NCBI GenBank assembly: GCA_041690995.1
Contig: JBEPVM010000015.1
Location: 1-32,140, forward strand
DNA: 32,140 nucleotides
From: UBA4722 sp041690995
GTDB taxonomy: Bacteria > Pseudomonadota > Gammaproteobacteria > DSM-16500
Direction: 5' to 3'
Part shown: positions 15,908 through 24,094 of the stretch, one piece after another
How the letters are laid out: every line of letters begins with the position of its first letter
How positions within the stretch are numbered: position 1 is the stretch's first letter
Notes under the pieces: model-generated
The model's database searches: none
Told to the model about the DNA's origin: nothing
What the model saw: only the letters and a program-made list of their open reading frames with translations
Translations under genes and position numbers: made by a program

Positions 15908-16846
15908 TTAATCTGTTTCTGGTTTATCATCATGATGAGGCTCAGGTTTCTGCATTTTTGTTGTATCATCACCAAATAATAATTCACTGAAAAAACTTTT
16001 TTGTTTCTTCTTTTCAGAAGACGGTTCACTGATGATACCATGATCTTGATGCAGTTTTCCTTTTTTTGCCCAAGGCAAACGTCGATAATAAGGTAGCGGT
16101 TCATTAGGATCAAAAATAGGGTATTTAATAATTTCAAAATAAGGCGAATAATCAAAATCCTTGGGCGTAAATAAATAAGGATTACGATGAATTAATTCTA
16201 CATTATTATCATCCGAGTCTATTTTAAGAAAAGGTAAAATAGGAAACTTAATGGCTGTAAACGCTTCTGCAATAAGAGAGGAACAAATACCGCTTTCAAT
16301 CTCACCTTGAGTCGTTCTAAATAAACTCGATCCCCAGCGACGCGGCAAGAGTGACCACGGAAGCAAAAACCGTGCAAGATCCAGTAAGTGTCGCACGTTA
16401 TAAGGTAATCCCAGCGCTTTGATAGCGTAAGCAATCACTTGTTCTGTATCATTCGGTGCAATGCCAATTGGCCTGCAGATACGCAAGTGATGGTAACGGT
16501 AGACGCTAAGGGGCGATACGATCATGCCATGGCCTAATACGCCTTCAATGACTAAACGCACGTTTTCACGTTTTTTGAGTCGGATAGCCACTGCTTTGCG
16601 TAAAACAGGGTCTTCAATATCATGTAATCGGCCTAAATATAAGGCGGCGTGCGTCCACGGGCTTTGAGTGATTATGCTAATAATGTTACTGACTCGGCTG
16701 CGGCCTTCGACCAGTAACACATCCCCTGGTCGGACTTCATATTTTAAGCGATTGAAATCGCAGGGAGGTGTTTCAGAAGGTGGTCTTTCCAGTGTCAGCC
16801 AGTCACCAAAATGATTGATTATCCTATCGTATAATGATTGTGCCAT
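15908..16846 (-). CDS. Permuted papain-like (YiiX/YebB-type, NlpC/P60 superfamily) protein
   Basis: A 312-residue protein with the circularly permuted papain fold pattern. GDVLLVEG (41-48) is followed by the His66 region SPWTHAALYLG, a Glu101 in VIEGVLG, and the likely nucleophile Cys188 in ESGICSSLIAEAF. These enzymes hydrolyse amide or ester bonds, often in peptidoglycan or lipids; the substrate here is unknown. There is no clear signal peptide or membrane segment. The last about 50 residues are polar and charged and look disordered. The start is supported by AAGGA eight bases before the ATG. It follows purB after 30 bases and may be co-transcribed with it. Action in the cytoplasm or secretion to a host are both possible. 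Confidence 0.7.
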   Translation of the reverse strand: MAQSLYDRIINHFGDWLTLERPPSETPPCDFNRLKYEVRPGDVLLVEGRSRVSNIISIITQSPWTHAALYLGRLHDIEDPVLRKAVAIRLKKRENVRLVIEGVLGHGMIVSPLSVYRYHHLRICRPIGIAPNDTEQVIAYAIKALGLPYNVRHLLDLARFLLPWSLLPRRWGSSLFRTTQGEIESGICSSLIAEAFTAIKFPILPFLKIDSDDNNVELIHRNPYLFTPKDFDYSPYFEIIKYPIFDPNEPLPYYRRLPWAKKGKLHQDHGIISEPSSEKKKQKSFFSELLFGDDTTKMQKPEPHHDDKPETD

Positions 16847-16876
16847 CCTAGCATTCCTTTGTTTTTTCCTATTGTA

Positions 16877-18244
16877 TTAGATTCGCTTGGCTAAATCATT
16901 AGCATAGCCTAAATAATTACTGGGCGTGAGTTTTAAAAGAGTCTGTTTAATAGTGTCCTCAAGTGCTAATTCTGAAATAAACTCATGTAGCAAGACCTTC
17001 GTTATTTTTTGACCACGTGTAAATGTTTTTAATTTTTCATAAGGTCGTTCAATCCCATAACGCCGCATGACGGTTTGCACTGCCTCTGCGAGTACTTCCC
17101 AATGATTATCAAGATCGGCTGCAATTATAGACTCATCAAGGCTAATTTTATTTAAACCACGGCAAGTGGATTGATAAGCCAATACAGCATGCGAAATCGC
17201 TACACCTATATTACGCAATACAGTGGAGTCAGAGAGATCACGTTGCCACCGAGAAATCGGTAATTTCATTGCCATGTGTTCAAGTAACGCATTAGCAATG
17301 CCGAGATTGCCTTCAGAATTTTCAAAATCAATCGGGTTAATTTTATGCGGCATGGTCGAAGAACCCACTTCGGAACTCACAGATTTTTGTTTGAAATAAC
17401 CTAATGAAATATAAGCCCATATATCACGGTTAAAATCAATTAAAATAGTATTGACTCGTGTGATCACTGAAAAAAACTCTGCCATATAATCATGCGGTTC
17501 AATTTGCGTGGTATAAGGGTTCCAAAGTAAGCCCAATTGGCAAACAAAATTTTTGCTAATTTTTTGCCAGTCTGTTTCAGGATAAGCGATTACCATCGCA
17601 TTATAATTACCTGAAGCGCCATTTATTTTTCCTAAAAGAGGTGTAGAGCTGATTTGTTCTATTTGGCGATGCAGCCGCGCGATAATATTAGCGATTTCTT
17701 TACCTGCTGTCGTAGGCGTTGCAGGCTGGCCATGCGTACGTGATAGCATGGGTGCATCAGCATAATCGTGGGCTAATTTTTTTAATAGGCTTAATAATTC
17801 GTCTAAAAGCGGTAAAATATGTTGTTTACGCGCGGTTGATAGCATGAGTGCATAAGCCAGATTATTAATATCTTCCGAGGTGCAGCCGAAATGAATAAAT
17901 TCACTGATGGCAGCGAGTTCAGTATTGCCTTCCATACGCTCTTTCAAAAAATATTCGACAGCTTTAACATCATGGTTAGTCACATTTTCAATATGCTTAA
18001 TGCGAACGGCATCTTGTTCAGAAAAATTGTCGATAATCGAATTTAATAACATATTCGCATGCTGGCTAAACGGAGGTAATTCAGGCAGGCTAGCGTGTTC
18101 AGCTAATGTTTGTAGCCAACGAATTTCAACGATGACGCGAAATCTAATTAAACCATATTCACTGAAAGTAGGGCGTAAGTCATCGAGTTTTTCTTGATAG
18201 CGCCCTTCCAGGGGTGAGATGGCGGTGAGTGTTGAGATTGTCAT
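16877..18244 (-). CDS. purB: Adenylosuccinate lyase
   Basis: A 455-residue enzyme of the fumarase/aspartase superfamily that catalyses two steps of purine synthesis: release of fumarate from SAICAR and from adenylosuccinate. The superfamily signature SSTMPHKINPIDFENSEGN is complete and the catalytic His region SRTHGQPATPTT is present. The N-terminus LTAISPLEGRYQ matches gammaproteobacterial PurB. The start at 18244 is preferred over an in-frame TTG at 18262 because GGAG lies nine bases before this ATG and the length fits the family. It follows hflD after four bases, the mnmA-hflD-purB order known from other gammaproteobacteria. Confidence 0.95.
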   Translation of the reverse strand: MTISTLTAISPLEGRYQEKLDDLRPTFSEYGLIRFRVIVEIRWLQTLAEHASLPELPPFSQHANMLLNSIIDNFSEQDAVRIKHIENVTNHDVKAVEYFLKERMEGNTELAAISEFIHFGCTSEDINNLAYALMLSTARKQHILPLLDELLSLLKKLAHDYADAPMLSRTHGQPATPTTAGKEIANIIARLHRQIEQISSTPLLGKINGASGNYNAMVIAYPETDWQKISKNFVCQLGLLWNPYTTQIEPHDYMAEFFSVITRVNTILIDFNRDIWAYISLGYFKQKSVSSEVGSSTMPHKINPIDFENSEGNLGIANALLEHMAMKLPISRWQRDLSDSTVLRNIGVAISHAVLAYQSTCRGLNKISLDESIIAADLDNHWEVLAEAVQTVMRRYGIERPYEKLKTFTRGQKITKVLLHEFISELALEDTIKQTLLKLTPSNYLGYANDLAKRI

Positions 18245-18248
18245 GATG

Positions 18249-18878
18249 TTAAACTCCTTCAATTTGTGACAGTAATTTTCGTGCTGTTTTTTTTATTTTA
18301 CTGCGAAAAAAAATCAGTTGTAAACGAGAGCCACCGACTTGTCGCCATAACACAGCAGAGCGAATAGCAGCTAATAAGAGCGCTCGAATTTTTTCGATAG
18401 TACCTGTACTGCTTAAAATACGTTGATTGCCCAAAATAAAAAATTTGACGCGAAATGTGCTAATGCTATTAATATAAATATCAGCTAGATTCGCCATGAC
18501 TGTTGGATGTGTAAGAGAAAAATATTCCACTTGTTTTTTGGCCTGTTGAATACGTTGTATCAGTGCATGGCTTATTTTTTCTGAGCGATTAATTTTTGTT
18601 TGCAAGTGTATAATGGAATGCATGTAATGGATGGTTTGTGCTGTTGAAACGGTTTTTGAATCGAGAGTATTAATCAATCTTTCCAAACCTAATTTGATAT
18701 GGGGAAGGCTACCATAAATGTCTAACGCATTTTGAGGATGTGTTTGAAAAAGGCTATTGAGTATTGTTTGAAAAGCCATTTCATCTACTTTCCCTGTTTG
18801 TGCCAATTCTCGCGCAAGGCTAATCGCTTGTATAATGCCTGCGAGTGCAATTGTGATATTGTCAAAGGGGTCTTGCAA
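18249..18878 (-). CDS. hflD: HflD, lysogenization regulator family protein
   Basis: A 209-residue all-helical, membrane-associated protein of the HflD family (in E. coli it binds phage lambda CII and affects lysogeny; its general role is not well defined). The N-terminal DNITIALAGIIQAISLAREL and the C-terminal ALLLAAIRSAVLWRQVGGSRLQLIFFR segments are family hallmarks. The start codon is TTG, supported by GGAG seven bases upstream and by a length close to that of E. coli HflD; no ATG is available at the right place. It lies two bases after mnmA and four before purB. Confidence 0.9.
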   Translation of the reverse strand: MQDPFDNITIALAGIIQAISLARELAQTGKVDEMAFQTILNSLFQTHPQNALDIYGSLPHIKLGLERLINTLDSKTVSTAQTIHYMHSIIHLQTKINRSEKISHALIQRIQQAKKQVEYFSLTHPTVMANLADIYINSISTFRVKFFILGNQRILSSTGTIEKIRALLLAAIRSAVLWRQVGGSRLQLIFFRSKIKKTARKLLSQIEGV

Positions 18879-18880
18879 AA

Positions 18881-19993
18881 TTACGCTCCGTTATCTTCCA
18901 GGATAATTCCGCCACCCAAACAGATATCCTCTTGATAAAAAACCACAGACTGCCCAGGTGTCACAGCGCGTTGCGGCTCGTTAAAATCAATGACTAAATA
19001 CCAATTTTGATGGCTATCAGGGTGAATCATACACCGTTGGTCAGCTTGACGGTAGCGGGTTTTGGCAGAAGCTGCGTAGGGGAAAGATTGTGGCGGAGCA
19101 TTAATCCAGTGAACAGGATAAGTCAATAAACGGCGGGTATAAAGTAAAGGGGTGTTGGGTCCTTGAGCAACGATGAGCGTATTTTTTGCTATATTTTTAG
19201 CAACAACATACCAAGGCGCTTCAGACATATTTTTTTGCCCGCCAATTTTTAAGCCTTGTCGCTGACCCAACGTATGAAACATGAGACCCTCATGAGTGCC
19301 TATTACTTTCCCATCAATCGTTTCGATATTGCCTGGTTGGGCTGGCAGATAATCATTCAAAAAAGTTTTAAATTTACGTTCCCCAATAAAGCAAATACCC
19401 GTACTGTCTTTTTTAAGAGAATTTTTAAATCCAGCCCGATGAGCGATCTCACGTACAGTTTGTTTAGTAAGATTACCGAGAGGGAATAAACTATGCGCAA
19501 GTTGAGATTGATCTAATAAATGTAAGAAATAGCTTTGATCTTTAGCAGAATCCAAGCCTTTGAGTAAGTGAAATTCGCCATTTTTTTCTAAAATACGCGC
19601 ATAATGCCCTGTCGCGATATAATCCGCGCCACGTTGTTTGGCATAGTCTAAAAAAGCTTTAAATTTGATTTCTTTATTGCAAAGAATATCAGGGTTAGGC
19701 GTGCGGCCTGCACGATACTCACTGAGAAAATAGGTAAATACACGTTCCCAGTATTCAGCAGAAAAATTAATACGTTTGAGTTCAATACCCAATTGATCGC
19801 ACACCGCTTGCGCATCGGCCATGTCTCGACTGGCAGGGCAATACGTATCTGTATCATCTTCCTCCCAATTCTTCATGAAAACCCCTTCCAGATGATGCCC
19901 TTGCTCTTTGAGTAAAAGAGCCGTAACCGAAGAATCGACACCGCCAGACATGCCGACGATGATGTGTTTAGGGGAGGATTTATTTTTCATCAT
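18881..19993 (-). CDS. mnmA: tRNA-specific 2-thiouridylase MnmA
   Basis: A 370-residue enzyme that installs the 2-thio group on wobble uridine-34 of tRNA-Lys, -Glu and -Gln, using ATP and sulfur delivered by the Tus relay. The PP-loop is VGMSGGVDSSV (residues 13-23). The two catalytic cysteines lie in NPDILCNKEIKF and STGICFIGERKF. The C-terminal beta-barrel ends with PGQSVVFYQEDICLGGG. The gene overlaps the end of the AbiEii toxin gene by 14 bases, so in this genome it appears to be read from the AbiE promoter. hflD follows after two bases. Confidence 0.96.
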   Translation of the reverse strand: MMKNKSSPKHIIVGMSGGVDSSVTALLLKEQGHHLEGVFMKNWEEDDTDTYCPASRDMADAQAVCDQLGIELKRINFSAEYWERVFTYFLSEYRAGRTPNPDILCNKEIKFKAFLDYAKQRGADYIATGHYARILEKNGEFHLLKGLDSAKDQSYFLHLLDQSQLAHSLFPLGNLTKQTVREIAHRAGFKNSLKKDSTGICFIGERKFKTFLNDYLPAQPGNIETIDGKVIGTHEGLMFHTLGQRQGLKIGGQKNMSEAPWYVVAKNIAKNTLIVAQGPNTPLLYTRRLLTYPVHWINAPPQSFPYAASAKTRYRQADQRCMIHPDSHQNWYLVIDFNEPQRAVTPGQSVVFYQEDICLGGGIILEDNGA

Positions 19994-20843
19994 TAAGAAT
20001 AGTTTCCAGCTTAGCCAGTTTATCTATAAAAAAATCAACCCCCCATACAGTTAATGCTTTTTTATCTTGGACATTGAGAAAAGGGGCGACATCGCTTGCT
20101 GCTTTTTTCCAGTCAATACTTTTAATTTTTTCCCTCATGACCTTAATAAACCACTCGGGTGTCATACTATTTTTTTGCTTAGCCCAAGGTCCTTGTTGAT
20201 CAAGTGCGTGGATCAGAAAAATAAAGTTAGGAGAAATTTTCTTGGCGATATACCAGGTAAAATCGTACCAGTCACGACCTTTAATATATTCGCGACATAA
20301 TAAAGCATGACATTTCCCCGCAAAGCCACTGCTAAGATCTTGTGCGGCAATAGAATAATCTAAAGGAAATTCTAGAAATTTAATCTCCAGATTGGAACCT
20401 AAAGGCGGGTTAGTATCAATTTCAAATTTTATTGCAAGTTTCTTTTTAGGATAGTGAGCGAATGATAAATTAATCATTTTTCCGATGGAATTATCTTTTA
20501 AAAACATTTTCTTAACCGTATTATTAACGCGGCTTTTATCAATAATTTCAGGACGAACACCATATTGTTTACAAGTTGTGATAATGGCCTCTATATAGGG
20601 TTCCCAATGAAAGTCAGGATTCGGATTTTTTAATAAAAAATCCAAATCTTCTGAAAAACGAGGTAGCCCATATAAAATCCGGAGCGCTGATCCCCCATGA
20701 AAAATAGCTTTGTCAAAAAAATTCGCGTTTGCCAGACCATACAAGGCAATTTCCTGTAAGATTTCTTTTAGCGCATGTTCCTCATCCTCTAATGTACTAA
20801 GAGTATACGTTTCAAGTCTTGTATCAATAATAGTGGTAGCCAT
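19980..20843 (-). CDS. abiEii: AbiEii-type nucleotidyltransferase toxin
   Basis: A 287-residue protein of the AbiEii/AbiGii family (type IV toxin-antitoxin, phage abortive infection). The nucleotidyltransferase motif GGSALRILYGLPRFSEDLDF (about 50-69) contains the paired Asp66 and Asp68. The second family motif, SGFAGKCHALLCREYIKGRDWYDF, has the conserved Lys and the R-x2-D-x-Y-D pattern. Characterised members block translation by adding nucleotides to tRNA acceptor ends. The ATG overlaps the antitoxin stop by one base (TAATG), and mnmA starts within its last 14 bases. All motifs are intact, so it is probably functional. Confidence 0.88.
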   Translation of the reverse strand: MATTIIDTRLETYTLSTLEDEEHALKEILQEIALYGLANANFFDKAIFHGGSALRILYGLPRFSEDLDFLLKNPNPDFHWEPYIEAIITTCKQYGVRPEIIDKSRVNNTVKKMFLKDNSIGKMINLSFAHYPKKKLAIKFEIDTNPPLGSNLEIKFLEFPLDYSIAAQDLSSGFAGKCHALLCREYIKGRDWYDFTWYIAKKISPNFIFLIHALDQQGPWAKQKNSMTPEWFIKVMREKIKSIDWKKAASDVAPFLNVQDKKALTVWGVDFFIDKLAKLETILNDEK

Positions 20844-21496
20844 TATTTGTTAAGTTCCTTTTTAAGATTATCCAAAAAGCATAAAACACGCTTTGAATGA
20901 TATACTTTTTTAATTTCTAAAAAACAATCAGAATCAATTTGCATGAGTTGTTCTATCTCAATACGCAGACTATGGGTTAAATAGCGAAGGCCTTCCCACT
21001 TTATTTTTTTGAGGTAGACATAATCAGCCAATGCCCGAAGGGGTGATGCGAGAAAGAAAGGTTCATCTTTAATATCTTCGATGCGAGTGACACCTGTTAA
21101 GAACTCATATTCGTTAACAGGTAGTTGATAGAAGACAAATTCCTGAAAGGGTGTTACAAATTCTTTAGTGCGGCCGTGCGCAATAACGCTCAGGATTGTT
21201 CTAACATGTTCCGGAATCCAGCCATGATAAGCCAGTGCGCTTTCCAAAGAAACATAACTGTGAGGTACAATTCGGCTTGCAAGAAAAAATTTACTCAGCT
21301 TTTTTTGCCGGTATTTGTCTGCAAGTAGATAAAGGCCCCGACGAATCTTAATGAGTTCTGTTTTTTTTAATGACTTATTGACCATCCCGTAACGGGCGGC
21401 ATGGGTGCTCCTTAATAATAAGTTATTAAGATCAACGTCTGTAAGGACATGATTTGCCAGCCCTGATTCTATAATTTTATCTTTGAGTGTTGTCAT
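20843..21496 (-). CDS. abiEi: AbiEi-type antitoxin and autorepressor
   Basis: A 217-residue protein matching AbiEi antitoxins. An N-terminal winged-helix part carries the segments LIKIRRGLYLLADKYR and VSLESALAYHGWIPE (about 48-95), and a C-terminal domain ends with ASPLRALADYVYLKK and the SLRIEIEQL helix. Characterised AbiEi proteins neutralise the toxin without direct binding and repress their own promoter through inverted repeats. A perfect 9-bp inverted repeat is found over the predicted promoter just upstream. It is the first gene of a string that continues through abiEii into mnmA, hflD and purB. Confidence 0.85.
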   Translation of the reverse strand: MTTLKDKIIESGLANHVLTDVDLNNLLLRSTHAARYGMVNKSLKKTELIKIRRGLYLLADKYRQKKLSKFFLASRIVPHSYVSLESALAYHGWIPEHVRTILSVIAHGRTKEFVTPFQEFVFYQLPVNEYEFLTGVTRIEDIKDEPFFLASPLRALADYVYLKKIKWEGLRYLTHSLRIEIEQLMQIDSDCFLEIKKVYHSKRVLCFLDNLKKELNK

Positions 21497-21503
21497 AGGG
21501 TTT

Positions 21504-21540
21504 ATTTTAGCAAGAAACTTCCTATAAAAGCAAGTTTCTT
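21504..21540 (-). promoter_or_regulatory. Predicted abiE promoter with a 9-bp inverted-repeat operator
   Basis: On the minus strand a -35-like TTGCTT (21528-21533) and a -10-like TAAAAT (21504-21509) are separated by 18 bases. A perfect inverted repeat, AAGAAACTT at 21512-21520 and AAGTTTCTT at 21532-21540, covers the spacer and the -35 box. This fits autoregulation by AbiEi. Only seven bases separate the -10 box from the abiEi ATG, so the transcript may be leaderless. Confidence 0.5.
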
Positions 21541-21654
21541 TCCGATATTGATGAGGGAGTGGCTATCGAGAAATCCTCCCATATCTCGCTTGATCTTGCC
21601 CCAAAAACCAAGTTATAGTCGAAAAATTTAAACCCAGTAGAACAAGGAAAATTT

Positions 21655-22923
21655 ATGACCCAATATAATGCCCTTTATGCCCAATCAGGCGGCGTGACGG
21701 CCGTGATTAATGCGTCTGCGTGTGGTGTTATCCAAACAGCAAGACAACATCAAGATAAAATAGCTAAAGTTTTCGCCGCACGAAATGGCATTATCGGCGC
21801 CCTCACCGAAGATTTAATTGATACAAGCCACGAATCTGATGCAGATATTGCGGCGCTGCGACATACCCCCGCAGGGGCTTTCGGCTCTTGTCGGCATAAA
21901 TTAGGCTCTTTAGAAAAAGATCGTGCGCAATACGAACGTCTTGTGGAAGTCTTTTCTGCGCATCATATTCGTTATTTTTTCTATAATGGCGGAGGTGATT
22001 CACAAGATACAGCGTTTAAAGTTTCTCAAATTAGTCAAACATTAGGTTATCCTATTACCTGTATTGGTATTCCTAAAACAGTAGACAATGATTTACCGTT
22101 TACAGACAATTCACCTGGCTTTGGCTCAGTTGCTAAATATGTCGCAGTGTCTATTCGTGAAGCAGGATTAGATGTTGCTTCCATGGCATTAACTTCGACA
22201 AAAATATTTATTTTAGAAGTCATGGGACGCCATGCGGGCTGGATTGCAGCCGCAGGAGGGCTTGCAGCAGAAAAAGCAGGTGATGCGCCGCATATTATTT
22301 TATTCCCCGAAGTAGCTTTTTCGCCAGATAAATTTTTAGCGCGTGTTGCAGAGTGCGTGGAGCAATATGGCTCTTGTTCTATAGTTGTTTCTGAAGGATT
22401 GCGAAATTCGGAAGGCTCTTTTATTTCTGAATCAGGATTTGTGGATGCGTTTGGGCATAAACAATTAGGTGGCGTTGCACCTGTTATTGCTAAATTAATT
22501 AAAGACCAATTAGGTTTGAAATATCATTGGGCGGTGGCGGATTATTTACAACGGGCAGCGCGTCATATTGCCTCTAAAACAGATGTAGAACAAGCCTATG
22601 CCCTCGGAAAAGCAGCCGTTGAGTTCGCGTTAATGGGCAAAAATGCGGTGATGCCTATTATTGTACGCGAGTCGAACCAACCTTATCGTTGGGTAATAGG
22701 TGAAGCACCGCTTGAAAAAGTTGCTAATGTTGAAGTCAAAATGCCAAACGATTATATTACTGAAGACGGTTTTGGTATCACTGAAAAATGTCGCCAATAT
22801 TTGCTGCCATTGATTTGTGGAGAAGAGTATCCGCCTTATGAAAATGGCTTGCCATGCTATATTGCTTTAAAAAATAGTGCCGTAGAAAAGAAATTGAAAG
22901 AAGGAATATTTAGTAGTATTTAA
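21655..22923 (+). CDS. pfp: Diphosphate-dependent phosphofructokinase
   Basis: A 422-residue phosphofructokinase that converts fructose 6-phosphate to fructose 1,6-bisphosphate reversibly, using pyrophosphate instead of ATP. The phosphoryl-donor site reads YNGGGDSQDTA with Asp115 and the active-site loop is PKTVDND with Lys141. These two residues mark the PPi-dependent group, whereas ATP-dependent enzymes usually have Gly at both places. The MGRHAGWIAAA segment binds substrate. AAGGA lies seven bases before the ATG. It is divergent from the abiE string and is followed one base later by mrp. Confidence 0.9.
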   Translation: MTQYNALYAQSGGVTAVINASACGVIQTARQHQDKIAKVFAARNGIIGALTEDLIDTSHESDADIAALRHTPAGAFGSCRHKLGSLEKDRAQYERLVEVFSAHHIRYFFYNGGGDSQDTAFKVSQISQTLGYPITCIGIPKTVDNDLPFTDNSPGFGSVAKYVAVSIREAGLDVASMALTSTKIFILEVMGRHAGWIAAAGGLAAEKAGDAPHIILFPEVAFSPDKFLARVAECVEQYGSCSIVVSEGLRNSEGSFISESGFVDAFGHKQLGGVAPVIAKLIKDQLGLKYHWAVADYLQRAARHIASKTDVEQAYALGKAAVEFALMGKNAVMPIIVRESNQPYRWVIGEAPLEKVANVEVKMPNDYITEDGFGITEKCRQYLLPLICGEEYPPYENGLPCYIALKNSAVEKKLKEGIFSSI

Positions 22924-22924
22924 T

Positions 22925-23737
22925 ATGAATAAAATACCTAATATTAAAAATATTATTGCAGTTGCGTCAGGAAAAGGCGGCGTTGGAAAATCAACGACTG
23001 CCGTCAATCTTGCACTCGCTTTTTCTAAAGAAGGCGCACGCGCGGGCATTTTAGATGCAGATATTTACGGGCCTAGCCAACCATTGATGCTCGGCGTGAC
23101 GACTCCTCCAGAAGTCAAAGACAAAAAAATGATAATGCCAGTGCTAGCGCATGGTATTCAATCCATGTCCATAGGCTATTTGGTTGACACGACATCCCCA
23201 ATGGTATGGCGCGGCCCCATGGTGAGTATGGCATTGCAGCAATTATTAAACGATACCCAGTGGGATAATTTAGATTATCTCGTGATTGATTTGCCACCTG
23301 GCACAGGCGACATTCAACTGACACTCGCGCAAAAAATTCCAGTGACAGGCGCTGTGATCGTTACAACGCCCCAAGATTTAGCATTACTCGATGCAAGACG
23401 CGCTTATGAAATGTTTAAAAAAGTCAACGTGCCTGTGTTGGGTGTCATTGAAAACATGAGCCTTCATAGATGCACACAATGCGGCCATGCAGAACCGATT
23501 TTTGGCACAGGCGGCGGGCAACGAATGGCAGAGCAATATGCTATTGAGTTATTAGGCCAGCTACCGCTTGATATTCATATCCGTGAACAAACAGATAACG
23601 GAAACCCAACTGTCGCAAGCGATCCTGAAAGCCAAAATGCCCAGCTTTATCGTGCGATAGCGAAGCGCATCATGATGAAGTTATCTCAAGAAAATCCATC
23701 CGCAAAGTTTCCAACGATTATGATTAAAAATGATTGA
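22925..23737 (+). CDS. apbC: Mrp/ApbC-family Fe-S cluster carrier ATPase (short form)
   Basis: A 270-residue P-loop NTPase of the Mrp/NBP35 family, thought to carry and hand over Fe-S clusters. The deviant Walker A GKGGVGKST is at 16-24, followed by DADIYGPSQPLMLG, VIDLPPGTGD and the cluster-binding pair Cys185 and Cys188 (HRCTQCGH). The N-terminal MIP18-like domain found in longer Mrp proteins is absent, as in E. coli-type short versions that start just before the P-loop. It begins one base after the pfp stop, so the two are co-transcribed. Confidence 0.9.
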   Translation: MNKIPNIKNIIAVASGKGGVGKSTTAVNLALAFSKEGARAGILDADIYGPSQPLMLGVTTPPEVKDKKMIMPVLAHGIQSMSIGYLVDTTSPMVWRGPMVSMALQQLLNDTQWDNLDYLVIDLPPGTGDIQLTLAQKIPVTGAVIVTTPQDLALLDARRAYEMFKKVNVPVLGVIENMSLHRCTQCGHAEPIFGTGGGQRMAEQYAIELLGQLPLDIHIREQTDNGNPTVASDPESQNAQLYRAIAKRIMMKLSQENPSAKFPTIMIKND

Positions 23738-23790
23738 AATAAAGATGTAGTGAGGGGTTAGGGTAAAGAACCTTGCAAAAAATTATAGAA

Positions 23791-23814
23791 ATATAACTTA
23801 ATATAACTTATAAT
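23791..23814 (+). promoter_or_regulatory. Tandem ATATAACTTA repeat and -10-like box before the toxin-antitoxin pair
   Basis: Two adjacent copies of ATATAACTTA (23791-23800 and 23801-23810) run into TATAAT (23809-23814), 20 bases before the broken toxin gene. Such repeats over a promoter often bind the antitoxin. No convincing -35 box is visible at the right distance. Confidence 0.35.
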
Positions 23815-23833
23815 AATGAACAGAGGAGTAGGG

Positions 23834-24094
23834 ATGCACTACACATTGCTTATAAAAAAGCAGGCAAAAAAGGCACTGCAAAGCTTGAGTAGACCTGACC
23901 GTAATCGGATTGCTGAAAAAATTAAGTGCTTGGGAGAAAACCCTGACGATTCTGGTTTAGACATTAAAGCATTAGAAGGGCAACCGTATTATCGATTGCA
24001 GGTTGGGCAGTGACGTGTCATTTATGACAGGGATGATGAAGTAAGAATTATTGCAATCGAGAAAATTAAGCCACGTGGAGATGCTTACAAATGA
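23834..24094 (+). pseudogene. RelE/ParE-superfamily toxin gene interrupted by one in-frame TGA
   Basis: From the ATG at 23834 (GAGG seven bases upstream) the frame encodes HYTLLIKKQAKKALQSLS and LEGQPYYRLQVGQ, the usual N-terminal and middle parts of a RelE/ParE mRNA-interferase-type toxin. A TGA at 24011-24013 then interrupts it. The same frame continues without change as RVIYDRDDEVRIIAIEKI and KPRGDAYK, the expected last strands including the conserved Arg and final Tyr. It stops at 24092-24094, overlapping the antitoxin ATG (ATGA). The position after VGQ is often Trp or Tyr in relatives, so a single TGG-to-TGA change would explain the break. The intact product would be 86 residues. The toxin is probably inactive. 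Confidence 0.75.

Noticed and set aside
14614..16846. Prophage or integrative island around the integrase
   Set aside because: Flanking genes are galE, a papain-like protein and purB. No phage structural, replication or conjugation genes and no att repeats were seen.
24011..24013. TGA read as tryptophan or selenocysteine
   Set aside because: Other genes use TGG for Trp and TGA as a normal stop (galE, for example), and no SECIS-like structure or selenoprotein family match is apparent. A nonsense mutation is simpler.
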